DNA of 64,000 nucleotides from Axinella damicornis (GCA_963931865.1 OZ007510.1:11116404-11180403); one strand, 5' to 3'; shown: positions 1 through 13,945, counted from the first letter of the stretch. Made by a program: numbers and translations. Notes: generated by a model not told the origin, from the letters alone.

Positions 1-9
1 TTCATCCAG

Positions 10-3000
10 ACTATGAATGTACAGAAGATGGAGAGTAACTATCACAGCAAATATGTGACATCTTTGCTCAGCAAGTAAGAGTGTATAATTATTATACTCT
101 ATTGGGAGTATTGTTATTAACCTCAATGTCATCTTGATCCCTGAAGGAAACAGGTCCCTCCTTTGGAGAGGTGGAAGGCAGGAGCTCACTACATCTTTTC
201 ACGCAACACAGGTAGCTACATGCTGAGAGCAAAATAATGATAATTGTGCTTCTGTCAGTGCATGTATTTGACCATGCAACCGGAGCCCATCATACACTAC
301 CTTCATTTTTGCCAAGTCCTTACTGTGAGGCAACTAACCATGCAGTGTAGTCAAATCATGTTTGTATCCTCAAACTGTAATTATGTGGGCAGGTGGGTAC
401 GTGCGGTATATGTTGCACAACCACGTGGTTTGAGGTAGGCACAGGTTTCTGACTCTGCTCGGCCGGTGCCCATCCACGGTGTGAGCTTCTGCTGGTATGG
501 GGCCACACTCAATAAATCTACCTTTTGAAGTAGGTGAGATCTACTGGAGCTGGTACCGAGCATGATCATGCTGACCCTAGCTTCAGCTTTGCAACTTCTA
601 TTCCCAGATATAGGTGTATATACAAAATGAGACTATTATTATTGAAATTAGCTACACGTGCCATGTGATCAACAATTAAAACCAGGAACATAAATAGAAT
701 TGTCTCTAATCTCACTAATCAACCGAGCTATTGCATAATATAATTACGCACAAATGAAAATTTTTTTTAATTTTTTATGTTTAACAAAGCTCAACACTAT
801 TAGAAGGAACCTACAGGAAATGAATAAAAGTACAAAACAAGAACATACACTTCACATAAGTACATACAAGAACAGAAGGTTATGGATCAGAAAGTACATA
901 AGTCAACTAACCGGAAAGTATATGTTGGGTGTCCAGCACCTAGCTATAAACAGAGTACAAGACAAAATTGAGCATAATACACAACAATAATAATTATTTA
1001 CAAATATATAAAAATAATAAATACAGCAGGGAGATACTAATGCATGGCCGCAGCCAGACCTGCCCCATCCTCCATGCCGATTCCCAAAAAGGATGGTTTC
1101 AAGGTGAGTGCATTGACCAGTCCTCCAACACGGCTTGAACCCTTCAGTAACGCTGCTTAACTGGCGGAAGGCTAGCAATGCTGTGTGCACACCAAAGCCC
1201 ATACACAGGCCGTACACACAGACATTTACCCCACCAGAAAAACAAACGCCACTTCTGGGGATTGAACCTGCGGCACCACCGCCTAGCTGGGCTCCCAGTC
1301 AAGATGTTATCCCACTACGCCAATCCACACAAATGAAAAACCATTATTATTATAACCACATTTATTATTATTACAGTTACTGGGATGTCATAATTATTAT
1401 AACCCTATTATTATAGTTACTGGAGGTGGATTGTGATTCTTTTACGTATACATTACATGCAAACTGATCTATAGTACACTGCAGCAACCTGAAGTTCATG
1501 TGATAACCAATGTCTATTTCTCCCAACAGCTCAGCCTGAGAGTCTGAGGGAGTGGTTTACATCGAGAGTTTGCTATATCTTCTCAAGCAATATAGGTATT
1601 ATTAGTTATACTCATACAGCTGTACCACCAAGCTTACAGAGAAAGAGACCTGCAGAGGGTTAGGCTATGCATCTAGGCAATATTTTGATCATGACTGAGG
1701 TTCACCAATTGCATGAAGAACCTTTATTTGTAGGGAAATACCTTCACTTTCTGCTTGTGAAATTACTGTGGACTAAACGTAGTTCAACTGATATATACCT
1801 AAACAGAGTTAGCATACAGTTGCAGGTACTGCATGCTCAGTAGATTCAGGTCACACTAGCAAATAGGGTTGGTCTGCATGGCCACTACATCTGCAAGTTG
1901 TTCACCAAAGACCATAACAACAGATTTCAGGGAATTGAGGGAATAATACCATTGATTTTGTTGGCATAGTTGTTCTTGATATCTAGTATCCCTTGGAGCT
2001 TGGTTGTGAGAACAATCTTTCTTTTTGCAATCTTCTGGCAGGAAATTGTAAGACGTACCTGTATACTGGAAATATATGACGTCTCCTCTCTCACACACAA
2101 CACACACATATACACATACAATTTTAACACTGTTTGCAAGGTTTGAGGTTGCCACTTAAGCTGATGGGTGTTCTGGCTGTGATGTTCATTGTCCTGTACC
2201 AGGTATATGTACATATAGACTATCAGTGCTACTTTTGAATAAATGGATGCATGCTTGTACACAGTTTCCTCATCAGGAGTTGGCAAAGCTTGCTAGTATT
2301 TACCCCTACTATGATAGGAGATAAGAAAGATACGGCCAACAATTAACAGTACTATTGTCAAGGTGTTGCTAAAATCTCATACAATACCTGCTGTATTTTA
2401 TTATGGCACTGCCCTGGGGACACGTAAGGACACCAGTGGAGGTTGTTACCCCGCGCGCGCATGCGCGAAGCGGGGTTAACAATCGGTTTTGTCCGTCAGT
2501 CAGTCATCTGTCTGTATGTTGAAAAAATTGAAATCTCGCCCTCATAAACCTCGAAAGGGAGTCAAACAATAGCAAATAGCAACAAACTGCTCTATGTGTA
2601 CCTGACTGAAGTCAAAGGCGCTTCGTTTCGCTGTATTTCGGCTATTTCCTACTTTTCATAACTATTCATAACATTGGCTCCACCTCTTCGTGACCTCAGA
2701 GTCCCATCAAGAACAGAACACGCAGTGCATTTGGAAACTTCATGCTTCGAGATGACCGCTAGGAAACAGTATTATCCCACGATTTATGTACTTCACAGAC
2801 GTCGTGACTATTGTTTAGGCTGTTTTTTCCAGCTACTTCGCAACATTTGGCCCCACCTCTTCAGCTTCAATATGCACGTTGTTGTATATATGGTAAGCGG
2901 TCACTCCCACACCTTGGATATGGCCATACATGAACACAGTATACGCGATAGCACCTGTTTAATGCTCATCGGTAGAGATGCCACGTCAATTGTAGCTGCA

Positions 3001-6000
3001 CTGTATCCTGTAGACGTTCCGCGCGGGGTATATGTTCTATCAACACCTCTAGTTATCTTGAAGCATCTGGACACGTGTGTCAACAGGATACATTGACTGA
3101 ACATTGCTACCCGACGATGTGCATGTGCCCCACCAAAACATAATTATTACAAGTAGCTGAGCTCGCTTCGCTCGCTCAGCTACAGTTGTACTTCCCCCTC
3201 GTTCGCCTACCGTGCGTAATCCGGCGCCGGACAGCTCTCTGTGCAGACTGCTGCTCCCCGATTGCGTCCGCTTCAGCTGCTGCTTGCCGCTTGCGTCCGC
3301 TTCAGCTGCTGCTCCCGGGCCAGATTGCGGCATCCGCTTCAACTGCTGCTCCCCCTTTGCCTCCGCTTCCAGCTGCTGCTCCCCGATTGCGCCCGCTTCA
3401 TCTGCTGCTCGCCGCTTGCATCCACTTCAGCTGCTGCTCCCGATCGCGTCCACTTCGGCTGCTACTCCCCGATTGCGTCCGCTTCAACTGCTGCTCCCCG
3501 ATTACGTCCGCTTCGACTGCTGCTCCCCGATTGCGCTTGCTGAATTCCACCAGCCCATGCCCGGACCCAAAGTTCTCGAACATTCTTCGTGGAGTTCGAG
3601 GTTCAGTAAATAAATTAAAGTACGAAGGTCTCGCGTCACTATAGTCTAGTCCCACCCCATGAACATCCCACTTCCATCACTCACACACAGACAGACACAC
3701 GTTAAAATCTTAATGTATTGATGGCATAGCAGTCACATAGCAGTCACATGCTGTATGGCTTATATATATATATGGCCCCCCACCCTCGGGGCTACACCCC
3801 TAGGGTTTGGTACAATATAAGCCATACAGTATGCCGACTGCCATGCTATATCTTTATTAACATTCACAAGTGTGTGGGATTTAAACAGGAAATAATTATT
3901 AATCAGATATCAAGAACACTCTATTGCACTGTCTACTGACACTGTCTGCTTTAAATCTGTTGGTCTACAGCTGGGCTTTCTATTCTTTGTAACCACTACT
4001 GCTGCTGGTGCCGAGGTGGCTGGTTTGTGGGAAGACAGAGCACTTGATGTTTTATATCGTCTACTACCACCTGGCCCAAATACCACCTCACCAGCAATGA
4101 GCATCTACACTGAAGTCCTCAATGCCTTGAGGGGCATTACAGGTATGAAGAACGAACAATACTGACTTCTTTGGTGTACAGTTTTATTGAGTACGCAAAA
4201 ATATACTATGAATGTTAGAGTATCTGATAGTCTAGTTGCCGACTCTATTATTACAACTAGCTATTTTGCAATAGATGGAGACATTTATTCCTCACCAGGA
4301 AAATCATGTACTGCATGGCCTCATATCTATCTTTGCCCTGTGATGAGCCCTCATGATCTGATAGACCTCATAATAGTCTGTTCTTCCCAATAGTGGACTA
4401 GGCTGTAGGTGGCTAGATGACTTTATTACTGAGGACAACACACACAATGTCATGTGGTTTTACCAATACACTATTGCTGAAGTTTCATGCTGTGTGGTAA
4501 CCGTCAGTTTGATTCTGCCTTTTTTGCAGCTGTTTTTGCCCTAGCGCCCATCTTGTCATCTGCGTTGTGCCTCATCCTGATCATACACATGATATATTCA
4601 ATTAAGTAAGTGCTTGTAATTATACCTGTGTGCTTTGCATACTGTGATTATTGGTAGCACTTGTCTTGTACTGTAGCTATACCATCAAATTTCTGGTGGG
4701 TCCCTTCATCAGTAGCCTTATAGCTTGTTCTTAGCTGGTGGATCTTTCAGCAGCTTGTCTAAAGCATGCCATGCAGACCCAGCTAGACCAGTCACAGTGC
4801 CATTCTTCCTATACAACTATTTTGTGACCTCACTGACAATCCTCAACTTTTGATTCCTCATGCATTCTCTCCTCAGTGGCTAAAATCCATGCAGCTTGCT
4901 CACACACACTCGCCCCACAATGTCCTGCATTCACCTAGTACAATTACGAAGCTTCTGTGATTTCTGTCTTGCATGTTCTTCTGCAGGAAAAAGCTCAAAC
5001 TGGCAGCACAGGGTAAATTCCATACACTTGTTCCAACACTACAATCCCCATCCTTCCGAATGGTAAATCAACTGCCTGTCAATTGCTTGCAGTTTAAACT
5101 GCAGTGGGCACCTGATCATGGTGGCTGTGTCATTGAATGAACTGTGTGATGTATTAATATGGACAATACACCCTGGTAAGGGAAAATTGTGCTGCGTAAA
5201 TATAAATAAATAATCATGCAATGTCCCAACCATACAATTTTGGTGGTGAAGCACACCTTGGTGGGGGAGACCATGCAATATCTGGTCAGTGCATGGTAAT
5301 TTTCTCTGCGGTTAAACACAACAGTTCATATACAACCCCCTACATATCTCGAGCGCTCTCTTCGACATTCATTTCCAGTACATCTCTTGCAAAAGCCCCA
5401 CAGATTCTGGCACAGTCATGATCACTGTTGTTCACTGATGCTTTTGTGCCAAAACTCATCCTGCTGGCGAAGTTGTGAGTGCTGTCATAATGTTTTGTCT
5501 CCCCCTGGCCGCCATCGCAGATGCCTGATCTGACTTGATCAACTAAGCATGGTCGCCACATGACATGTGTGTTAATTGGAACGAGCTGTATTACCTAGCA
5601 ATAGCTACCAGGAGTGTGTTTGCCACTTGTAAAACACTAAATTTGACCATGTCAAGAGCAATTCTCTGATTAGCTGACCCTCGACCAAAATGTGCTCTTT
5701 CTTTGCATCTAAACTATAGCTATCGTACACTTATACGCACATGATAAAAACATGAATGCAGCTTGGGAATGAAGCTATACTCCTTAATGATAACTTTGTT
5801 GTGTATCAACTAAATATGCTACCTTTGCCAACAGGCAGCATCCCTGAAATACGCTGGTTTTCAGATTGGATTCTTTGTGTGGGGTAAGCCTGCATTAGTC
5901 TTTCAAGCTATGTTGTACGTAAGTATAATGCCTGCATGCTAGGATATATTAGACACATTTATTTCATGTATGTGATGATTGAGCGAAATTAAATATTATT

Positions 6001-9000
6001 CTTCTGCTACTGGTATAATAATGCATGAGGTGACTGTGAGAGAGATTTGCTGCCTTCATGATTTAAAATAAAAAATTATAGAAAGATGTTTTGGAGATTG
6101 CCATTGGTTAGGAGCTAGATACCCCAGGCCTCCCCTGTGACCCTCCTTTGTCTGCATACCGGTAAACCCAGAGAGTTGGCAGTAGACCAGAAAGGTAGAG
6201 AAGCTCTCCAACCACAGGGTTTGGAGCAGCCCATTGTACGTATGTGCACTTCACAGTGTACACATGATGTACGTGTTCTTTTCCTGCAGCGTGGGTTCTG
6301 TATTGGGTGGTGTTGGTACTTGTTGGAATTGTTCTAATCGTTTCGGTGTATGCCTTGAGGTTCGCCCCGATTACAACTCTCTACGTCCTTTGCTACATGT
6401 TGTAAGTGCCAGTAGTGATATACAAGTACTATAAATGCATTATTCGTCCTATCAAGCACTTTGGGTGCTAGACTTCATTATGTATTCTCCACAAACGACT
6501 CACTTTTATGCAATGAATTTTCTCACCTGTTTGATAAACATATAATAATATTACGTATAGGTAATCACATGGGTTTCGAGTGCAATTTGGGAAATAATTG
6601 CACGAGCAACAGGCAAAGTAATTGCACGAGCGATAGCGAGTGCAATTTATGACTGTTGTGAGTGTAATTATTCCCAAATGGCACGAGAATACATGTGATT
6701 AAATACTAATCATGTACTTCCAGGCATGGCATGGTCGAAAGCAAGCGGCTTGAGCGATTAATTAAAGCCACGCCCCAGCCACAAAAGCGCTCGAAGCGCG
6801 AGCGAACTACACGCTACTAGTACCGCCGGCTTATCTTATTCGCTCAGAGTACTGACCTGTTCTTCAGTTGTGTAGTGAAGCTTTAGGACGGAAGCGCGGT
6901 GTTGCAACTGACACCCCCAGGGTCCCAAAACAGCCGCGCACAAAAACTGTGTGCGCATAACAGCCACGAACAGTACGGCTGCAGCGCTACTAGCGCCACC
7001 GTTTCTGTGACAACACTTTCGCCACGCCATCGTTCGGTTCTCACAACGTTTCTTCAGCTCAGGTACAGAAAGCTTAAAACAACGCGAGCGCTCACACAGT
7101 ACAGCCATTTTCAACTGTTGCGCAATTGCTAATGAAAACGCGAGGCGTAGCCATGACGCGGACGCTCGTTGCTAGGGCGGAGCTTCACCTGATTGGTTAG
7201 CGCGCGCCGCGGCCGCTTCGTAACCGTGCAATTTCTGACAGCCCTCGGGCTACAATAACCGTGCAATTTGGACAAAAATTGCACGCTTTTCTATGGGAGT
7301 AAATGTATGGCAACTATAATAAGTATGTGATTAGTATATGTAATAGCATGGCTTGCAGTGCAATTTGGGATAAATTGCACGAGTAATGCATTCAGGAAGG
7401 CGATAAATTGCACGAGGCGAAGCCGAGTGCAATTTGCCTTCCTGAATGCATTACGAGTGCAATTTATCCCAAAATTGCACTGCAAGCCATGCTATCACAT
7501 GTTAATCATATAGCTAGACGTTTCTCTTCCAACAAAGATGGATAGTAAGACAATGTCATGACAGAATCAGCCAGAACCCACGAATGCACAACTTCGAAGA
7601 CGCCTTCTGCGCTACTGCTGTGCTACTGCAGAACGGAGCGCAAGCGGTGTAGCGGTAGTGGGAGGGGTGGTAGGTGTGGCAGTCATGTCGGTCTAATCGC
7701 GTTTTCGTAGCCAGATAGCGTGCCAGGGCACTATAGAATTCGCCGACTCTTGTTCGGTAAGAAACGCCACGGTAGACGCAAAGAACAAATCGCTGCAAGT
7801 AACGAGGTAAGCTACGTTCTTTCTCTGTTTCATGGTCTTATTTGTTTACAACCGTCGTTGCTACGTGCCTGATTAGCCAGACAGCGCCATTATTGACCAA
7901 TGAGACGCGTATTTCACTTTTTGCACTGCTAAGCCGTGCAAAATGTGAAATACGCATTTCATTGGTCAGTAGCCGTGCAATTTCAGTCTAAATCTGCATT
8001 CTTTCTATACAGCTTTAGTACAGTGAATTAAAACGCTATATGATTAGTATAGGTAATCACATGGGTTTCGAGTGCAATTTGGGAAATAATTGCACGAGCA
8101 ACAGGCAAAGTAATTGCACGAGCGATAGCGAGTGCAATTTATGACTGTTGCGAGTGCAATTATTCCCAAATGGCACGAGAATACATGTGATTAAATACTA
8201 ATCATGTACTTCCAGGCATGGCATGGTCGAAAGCAAGCGGCTTGAGCGATTAAAGCCACGCCCCAGCCACAAAAGCGCTCGAAGCGCGAGCGATCTTATT
8301 CGCTCAGAATACTGACCTGTTCTTCAGTTGTGTAGTGAAGCTTTAGGACGGAAGCGCGGTGTTGCAACTGACACCCCCAGGGTCCCAAAACAGCAGCACA
8401 GAGCCTGTGTGCGCATAACAGCCACGAACAGGACGGCTGCAGCGCTACTAGCGCCACCGTTTCTGTGACAACACTTTCGCCACGCCATCGTTCGGTTCTC
8501 ACAGCGTTTCTTCAGCTCAGGTACAGAAAGCTTAAAACAACGCGAGCGCTCACACAGTACAGCCATTTTCAACAGTTACTGAAAACGAGGCGGCGCGTAG
8601 CCATGACGCGGACGCTCGTTGCTAGGGCGGAGCTTCACCTGATTGGTTAGCGCGCGCCGCGGCCGCTTCAATTTCTGACAGCCCTCGGGCTACAATAACC
8701 GTGCAATTTGGAAAAAATCGCACGCTTTTCTATGGGAGTAAATGTATGGCAACTATATAAGTATGTGATTAAGCAAAGTACCCAATGAGAGTAAGCTATC
8801 GTATTACATAGATCGGGAAAAGTTGTTCATGTGTTATATTTTCACATTTTCGTTGCTGAGCATACCGACAAAAATTGAAACGCGTCGCCTTGCTCCTTCT
8901 CCCAAGAATGCCGTGCTGCAGCAGCTGCACCATATAAGGCTTGTAGTGGTGCTGTACTTGCAAGGACCATGCTACTTACCTCCAGCCACGTTTTGAGTTG

Positions 9001-12000
9001 CCTTCTTCACATTGGTTTCAGTGATACTCTTGGGCACGTATGGCAGAAGACTGATCCTCTAGGCTCAGGAAGATCATTAGCTTGTACTAGGTAACATAGC
9101 AGAGCTGTCTTCACTTTCGTTATATATTATAAGTGGCGGTGTGAGATAAGTTTGTTGTTGCTATTATTCCACTGTGAAAATTTCTAATGTTCGTCATTGT
9201 TGCGGGTAGCAACAAAGCATTTTAACGACGAACATTTCTCAATCTATCTATGCATCCTATTACAGAATCGATACATTGAAATATCGTAATAATAATTATA
9301 TGACCTTTCTTAGAGGGTATCAAAAAACTTCACTTGTTGTTTGCTATAAATGACCTGCTCTGACCTGCCCTAGAGCTTTCTTCACAATACATCAGTTGTT
9401 GTGACAGCATTACGTATACATTTACAAACAGGAATATGGGACCAACTGATATTGATTTCTGCTGTTGGTGTGTATGACTTTCATGGATACAGGTTCCCTG
9501 TTGTTTGGTCTTTCATTGTGTTCTACCTGCAAGCCTTGATTTGCAAGCTGCTGATCATCAAGAAGGGTGGTGGCAAGTTCATAGGAATCCACAACAGGTG
9601 AAATCTGGACTCTATACTCCAATTGTTTACATATTCCTATATCACTTCTAGTTAAGTATTCTATGAACTGCGTAGCTACAGAAGGGCTACGAATACAGCA
9701 TAACTAAGTCTTGGTCCCAGGGGGAAGTCGAAGATACTGATATTGATGTATATTGATGAATTACTTTCCAAGAACAAGCTTATTGATAAGCAACTAGATA
9801 GTGAGCATAGTTCTTTGTCACATGCAATGGTATTATCTTGCATCCCCACACAGGCGTTTCTGGAATTGGCTTGAGTATACATTTTTCTTCTATAATACAA
9901 TCATTGGCTTGGTTGCATCCATATTCCGGATATTGCTCTCCATCGGGGTCAATCTGCTGCTTCTCTTCCGGCTGGACACAGTAATCTTGATGAAAGGATG
10001 GGAATTTCTGGATGCTGGTATGTCTTGCATTGCACATTCTTGCATGCATTCTGACTGCACTTTCAATGCCCAATTGTTTTGCCATCATGTGGTCACATTA
10101 CAATCGTGAACGCATCAAGTAACTAAAGGGTATTCATGGAAATACTTATTTCTGCACATATCTCAGTCTACAAACGGTGGACCCTACATACCAACATCTA
10201 ATAAGACAGAGCTGGAGATGCATAGAATAGTAGCGCTTTGGTCGCTATCAGGTACACATCTCCGCCTCTCTTCTTGGCTCCGCCCATTTTGTAATCACAC
10301 GTGGCATCATCGACTGCACAAGTGCTTGCACTGCACTGAGGCACAGCACAAGGCGCATGGGGTTTATAAGTATTCCGTGAATACACTCTAGTTACTTGCT
10401 GCGTTCACAATTGAATTAGAGTATGTCTGAACACTTCTTAATGCTTATGAAAACCTCTTCCTCACTTACTTCAGGTCACAAAGCATTCAATGGCTTTCTC
10501 TACCTAGAGTACACCTACAATAATTCTGTGATGAACATGTTTGTGAAACTAATGACAGATGTTGTTAGCGAACAGGGAGGAAGTGCACAAGACCAGGAGA
10601 AAGCAGCCAGTCAAGAGCCATTGGGACAACTGAGTGAGTGACAGCTCAAAGCAGCAATGTCAGGAGCCCATAACGCGAAAGTGTCCAAATACGGGAACAG
10701 CAATGGTCTTCTATCACATTGCTATGCCTCACTATCACCAATACAATTTTAGGAAGAGCTGGCGTGGCACCTCTTCTTATGGAACCAGGTTGAACATGTT
10801 TTAGGCTGTGGTTAGACATTTTTTGCACAGTTAGACCAACACCGTTAGTAACGATGCTGGGTTGGATGCTTCTTCTTGTTATGGGCTCCTAGTAATGTAC
10901 ATGACAGCCTTCTTGACTGCAACTGCATGCAGACAGCTGTGTCCGATCACCTCATCAAGTTGTAGTAAAACAGCAGCATTTTACACTGAACAGTGCATGA
11001 CCCCATTGCTTTTTCAAGTCTCACGAGGCACTTGAAACCTTCCAATGGCTTCATTTGTACACATGCGCACAGAGCAATTTGAACTTTGAACTCAAAATTG
11101 TGTACTTTTTTTCGGAGGGATGCTATCAAGTATGCTGCTACAAAAATGAGGTAAACAAGTATAACAAGGAAGTCTTTAAACGACTTGATGTGTCTCGGCA
11201 TGACTTGATATCAACTAGAATCATGCAGAGGACACGGCAGCTGTTTAACCCTTTATGAATGCAAAACCTGTAGTAGCTATGAGACTTTCAGCTTAAGTCA
11301 GCATCAATATCCTTGGAGGTTCTGTGTGAGCAAGGGGTAGGTCAGGGTGAGGTGGGCCCAAAGGGTGAAAGCAGTATAGTCGTGTCTGGACTTGATGACG
11401 GGGGGGGGGGGGGGGGGGGGGGGCGTTTTAATTCATAAATGGACCTAGACAACACCTTGGCCAATTCTTTCAGCAACTATCTATCTAGCTAGCTAGAGCT
11501 GCTGAGTGTGTGTAGTTAGTATGCACTTGAGTGCAGCACACTATGTATGGATGAGTGAGTACTCATTGTCCTGATTTCTTGGTGAGTGGATTCATGAGCA
11601 GCCAAGCAAAACCCATAATCACTTTTGAGGAGCTACTTGCAGGCTATAAGAAGTACGTTTGACACCCTATTAAGAGTGTAGAGCAGGTTGCTGCACTACT
11701 TGCGCGGGTGCATTGCAAAAAGCGACGTACGTACCACGTACATACCTACGCATCCAGCACTGTGTCTCGGCACTTCGGTGCAGAGACAAAAAGTATGGGA
11801 TAGCAGAACGTAAGGAACAAGGTAGGGAGAGGGCATAAAACAGTTCAGTATACAACCGCCTACATATAATATCTTTCGCATTATACATGCAAAGATAATT
11901 ATGTAAGAATACTGAGCTATCATTGTTCTGCTATCCTTACATCTCCATACTATGTTTTTTCACTCTAGTTAAAATACAATTACACACTGTCGTCACTGTT

Positions 12001-12254
12001 CTTTGCATGCCAGGATCCCTTACTGGTCTCTTGTAGGGAATAAACAAGCCCGCAACCGCTGGCTGGTGGCCTACACCCTGCTGAGGAACCCAAGCCTGCA
12101 GGAGCTGACAGCCAGCAGGATCGAGGAGAAGAAACCACAAGAAGTAGCTGCCAAAAATTTCAAAGAAGAAGAGACAGAGCTTGAAGCTATATCTTTTAGC
12201 AGTGGAACTGATGACAAGACCGCTTTGGTGTTCACTGAAGGCAGCAATCTTTAA
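10..12254 (+). CDS. STRA6-like multipass retinoid transporter, copy A (5' part outside window)
   Basis: STRA6 family proteins are plasma-membrane retinol channels that accept retinol from carrier proteins and bind calmodulin. Exons by splice sites and phase: 10-74, 147-211, 1530-1595, 2141-2202, 3971-4142, 4530-4605, 4987-5062, 5835-5883, 6290-6401, 9493-9597, 9854-10017, 10475-10633 or 10637, 12014-12254. With the later donor of exon 12 they give 471 residues in frame. Family matches from memory: LRLPLKL before a membrane segment, the RRFWNWLEY...FRILLSIG segment, and the C-terminal RWLVAYTLLRNPSLQ, close to human RWGLAYTLLHNPTLQ, which lies in the calmodulin-binding C-terminal part. Hydrophobic segments recur in exons 4, 6, 8, 9, 10 and 11. 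Copy B (22671-37561) has the same exon order and phases. Exon 13 is 1 nt shorter than in copy B at its start, so the protein is intact only if a weak donor 4 nt downstream is used; otherwise it stops early and loses the calmodulin-binding-like tail. Family assignment is firm; ligand is unknown. Confidence 0.8.
2437..3140. repeat. dispersed repeat in copy A intron
   Basis: Begins with a GC-rich palindrome (TTACCCCGCGCGCGCATGCG...CGGGGTTAAC). The internal block ATTGGCTCCACCTCTTC recurs at about 38043, so it is a dispersed element. No supported protein. Confidence 0.5.
3150..3720 (+). mobile_element. hairpin-ended element with internal minisatellite, copy 1
   Basis: One end is a palindrome GTAGCTGAGCTCGC...AGCTAC. 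Then comes a variable array of about 30-bp units (CTGCTGCTCCCCGATTGCGT type), then a conserved tail ending AAAATCTTAATGTATTGA. Inverse copies lie at 16765-17345 and 29845-30400. It sits in a copy A intron. Coding-looking SPIASAS-like peptides in three frames arise from the repeat. Confidence 0.75.
5440..5650. repeat. dispersed repeat family X, copy 1
   Basis: Shares GCTGGCGAAGTTGTGA, TGTTAATTGGAACGAGCTG and AGCTACCAGGAGTGTG-like blocks with 26215-26445 and, more weakly, 45425-45620. In a copy A intron. Confidence 0.55.
6556..7333. repeat. intronic repeat unit 1 with GTGCAATT palindromes
   Basis: In the copy A intron between 6401 and 9493. Starts GGTAATCACATGGGTTTCGA, contains GAGTGCAATT/AATTGCAC inverted arms, and ends AATGTATGGCAACTATAAT. 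Repeated directly at about 8048-8772. Confidence 0.8.
7337..7505. repeat. GTGCAATT foldback element between the two repeats
   Basis: A near-perfect palindrome with outer arms ATAGCATGGCTTGCAGTGC and GCACTGCAAGCCATGCTAT and inner arms AATGCATTCAGGAAGGC and GCCTTCCTGAATGCATT. Typical MITE architecture. Confidence 0.8.
8048..8772. repeat. intronic repeat unit 2 with GTGCAATT palindromes
   Basis: Direct near-copy of 6556-7333, slightly shorter through small deletions. High similarity suggests recent duplication or two related insertions. Confidence 0.8.
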
Positions 12255-12338
12255 ACTTGGTTCATAGACCTAGGTCATAGTGGTGTCAATTAGCTGCTTC
12301 TGATTAGGAACCCTGCTGATTTGCTGTTCTAGTGTAGT

Positions 12339-12344
12339 AATAAA
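12339..12344 (+). terminator. poly(A) signal of STRA6-like copy A
   Basis: AATAAA lies 85 nt after the copy A stop codon, followed by a T-rich stretch. I found no equally clear AATAAA after copy B. Confidence 0.6.
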
Positions 12345-12403
12345 CAGTTGCTATAATACTTTTTTAGCAATGGTCAATGTCATATTACAATATAGGCAAA
12401 TCC

Positions 12404-12534
12404 TAGCCTTGTTCCCAAGCCTTTCCCACCTCCAGTCGATTGATCGTTTGCAGTATGCAATACGGAGGGTAGTTGCATACCGCAAATGATCGACGACTGG
12501 AGGTGTGAATGACCTAGGATCAATCTCAAGGCTA
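12404..12534. repeat. TAGCCTCG-type palindrome (12.4 kb)
   Basis: Ends TAGCCTTGTTCCC and AAGGCTA; interior arms CCACCTCCAGTCG and CGACTGGAGGTG, with TGATCGTTTGCAG and its inverse. Confidence 0.65.
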
Positions 12535-12792
12535 GGCAAACCCTGCAGACTTAATTCCAGGTTTCTGTTGCTCTGACAACAACAACAACCCCTTGTACTC
12601 ATGCACGTAGGCTGCATCCCAAAACAAATAGGATGTAGTGGTTCTGACCTCACAAAATTTCGTGATTGAAACCCAAGAATTGCATGGAGGCTGTTGTGTT
12701 TTGTTCCGGCTGTTTGCTGGGCATCGGCAGCAGCACCTTCTATACCATGCAGACTCACTGTTCTCCAGCTTATTGATCTTTAGGTTAAGGCT

Positions 12793-12829
<37 letters not shown>

Positions 12830-12884
12830 TAGGCTATGGATATGACCTCTCTCTCCATGCACCTCTGAGACACTGAAGTAGGTT
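12535..12884. other. intergenic, (GT)n microsatellite
   Basis: Holds a (GT)16 run at about 12796-12829 and otherwise nothing I can name. Confidence 0.6.
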
Positions 12885-13744
12885 AACGGACTAAGAAAGG
12901 GTTGCTGAAGTATACTGCAGACCTTGTAGCACAACAACAGGCACTGCTGCCGTTTCATTGTTGCATGCTCATGTAAACCACTAGGAGCTCTTAAGTTATG
13001 TCCACAAGTGATCCAAGGGGCTACAGTCCCAAAGTAGTTTTCAAAGCTCTCGTCTAATGCAATACTTAGGGCGTGGTTAGGTTAGTCAATGGCAGTTTGA
13101 CAACCACTATGGGATAGATCCCCAGGGGTGAGGAAATTCTAGCCACGTTCTCAATTTCTCAGGCTATCAGAACCGGTGTGATGGCCTGCAAAATAGTGTT
13201 TGTTTAAGGGGAAGCAGTCACCTATGGGTTGCATGTTGAAGAGTTTTGCAGGCAGGATCAAATGGAATTAAACGATCAATGTAGTTTTAAGAGCAGATCA
13301 AGGGATCAAGAATCACAGTGACAAAGATCAGAATTTTCTCAAGTTCTAAGGAGGTGTGGCTACTTTTTCCCTTTGAACCCTGAGAGCTTCAAAAGAGATT
13401 GATCAAGCGATCAAGGAAAGATCAAAAATCCTGATCCTGGTCACAGCGTGACAAGACTACAACACACTGAAATTAACCTGCAGACATGTTCACCTGCAGA
13501 CATGTTCGGCATGCTGTTCCCTGAATTTTCACCCAACAGGCGCCGAAATGATTACGATCACAACACTCTGTTTCATGTCTGAAGGACGTAAGGTATTGTT
13601 GCAATCTTCTGTTTGCCTGCAGTCCATCTGGTCTATCCCACAATGCTACAGAAGTATAGAAGCACTGAAAATCTTGTTCATAAAAATCACAACAATAATA
13701 CCAACTTCCAGACAATGAAGAGAAATTGTAGTGTGTCCAGCTGA

Positions 13745-13945
13745 CATTCACCCCAGCCCCACACTCCCACCCCAGCCCCAGCCCCACGCTCCCACCCAAG
13801 CCCCACCCCCCACCCTCCCATGCTCCCACCCCCGGCCCCACCCTCCCATGCTCCCACCCCCCACCCTCCCATGCTCCCACCCCCCACCCTCCCATGCTCC
13901 CACCCGCACCCTCCCATGCTCCCACCCTCCCATGCTCCCCCCTAC
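13745..13945. repeat. C-rich minisatellite
   Basis: Repeats of CCCACCCTCCCATGCTCC and variants, inside the 3.1-kb inverted-repeat element. Apparent long ORFs on both strands here are a product of the repetition. Confidence 0.85.

Noticed and set aside
3186..3655. Overlapping cysteine-rich ORFs in three frames
   Set aside because: Products of the 30-bp internal repeat; copies elsewhere have different, inconsistent frames.
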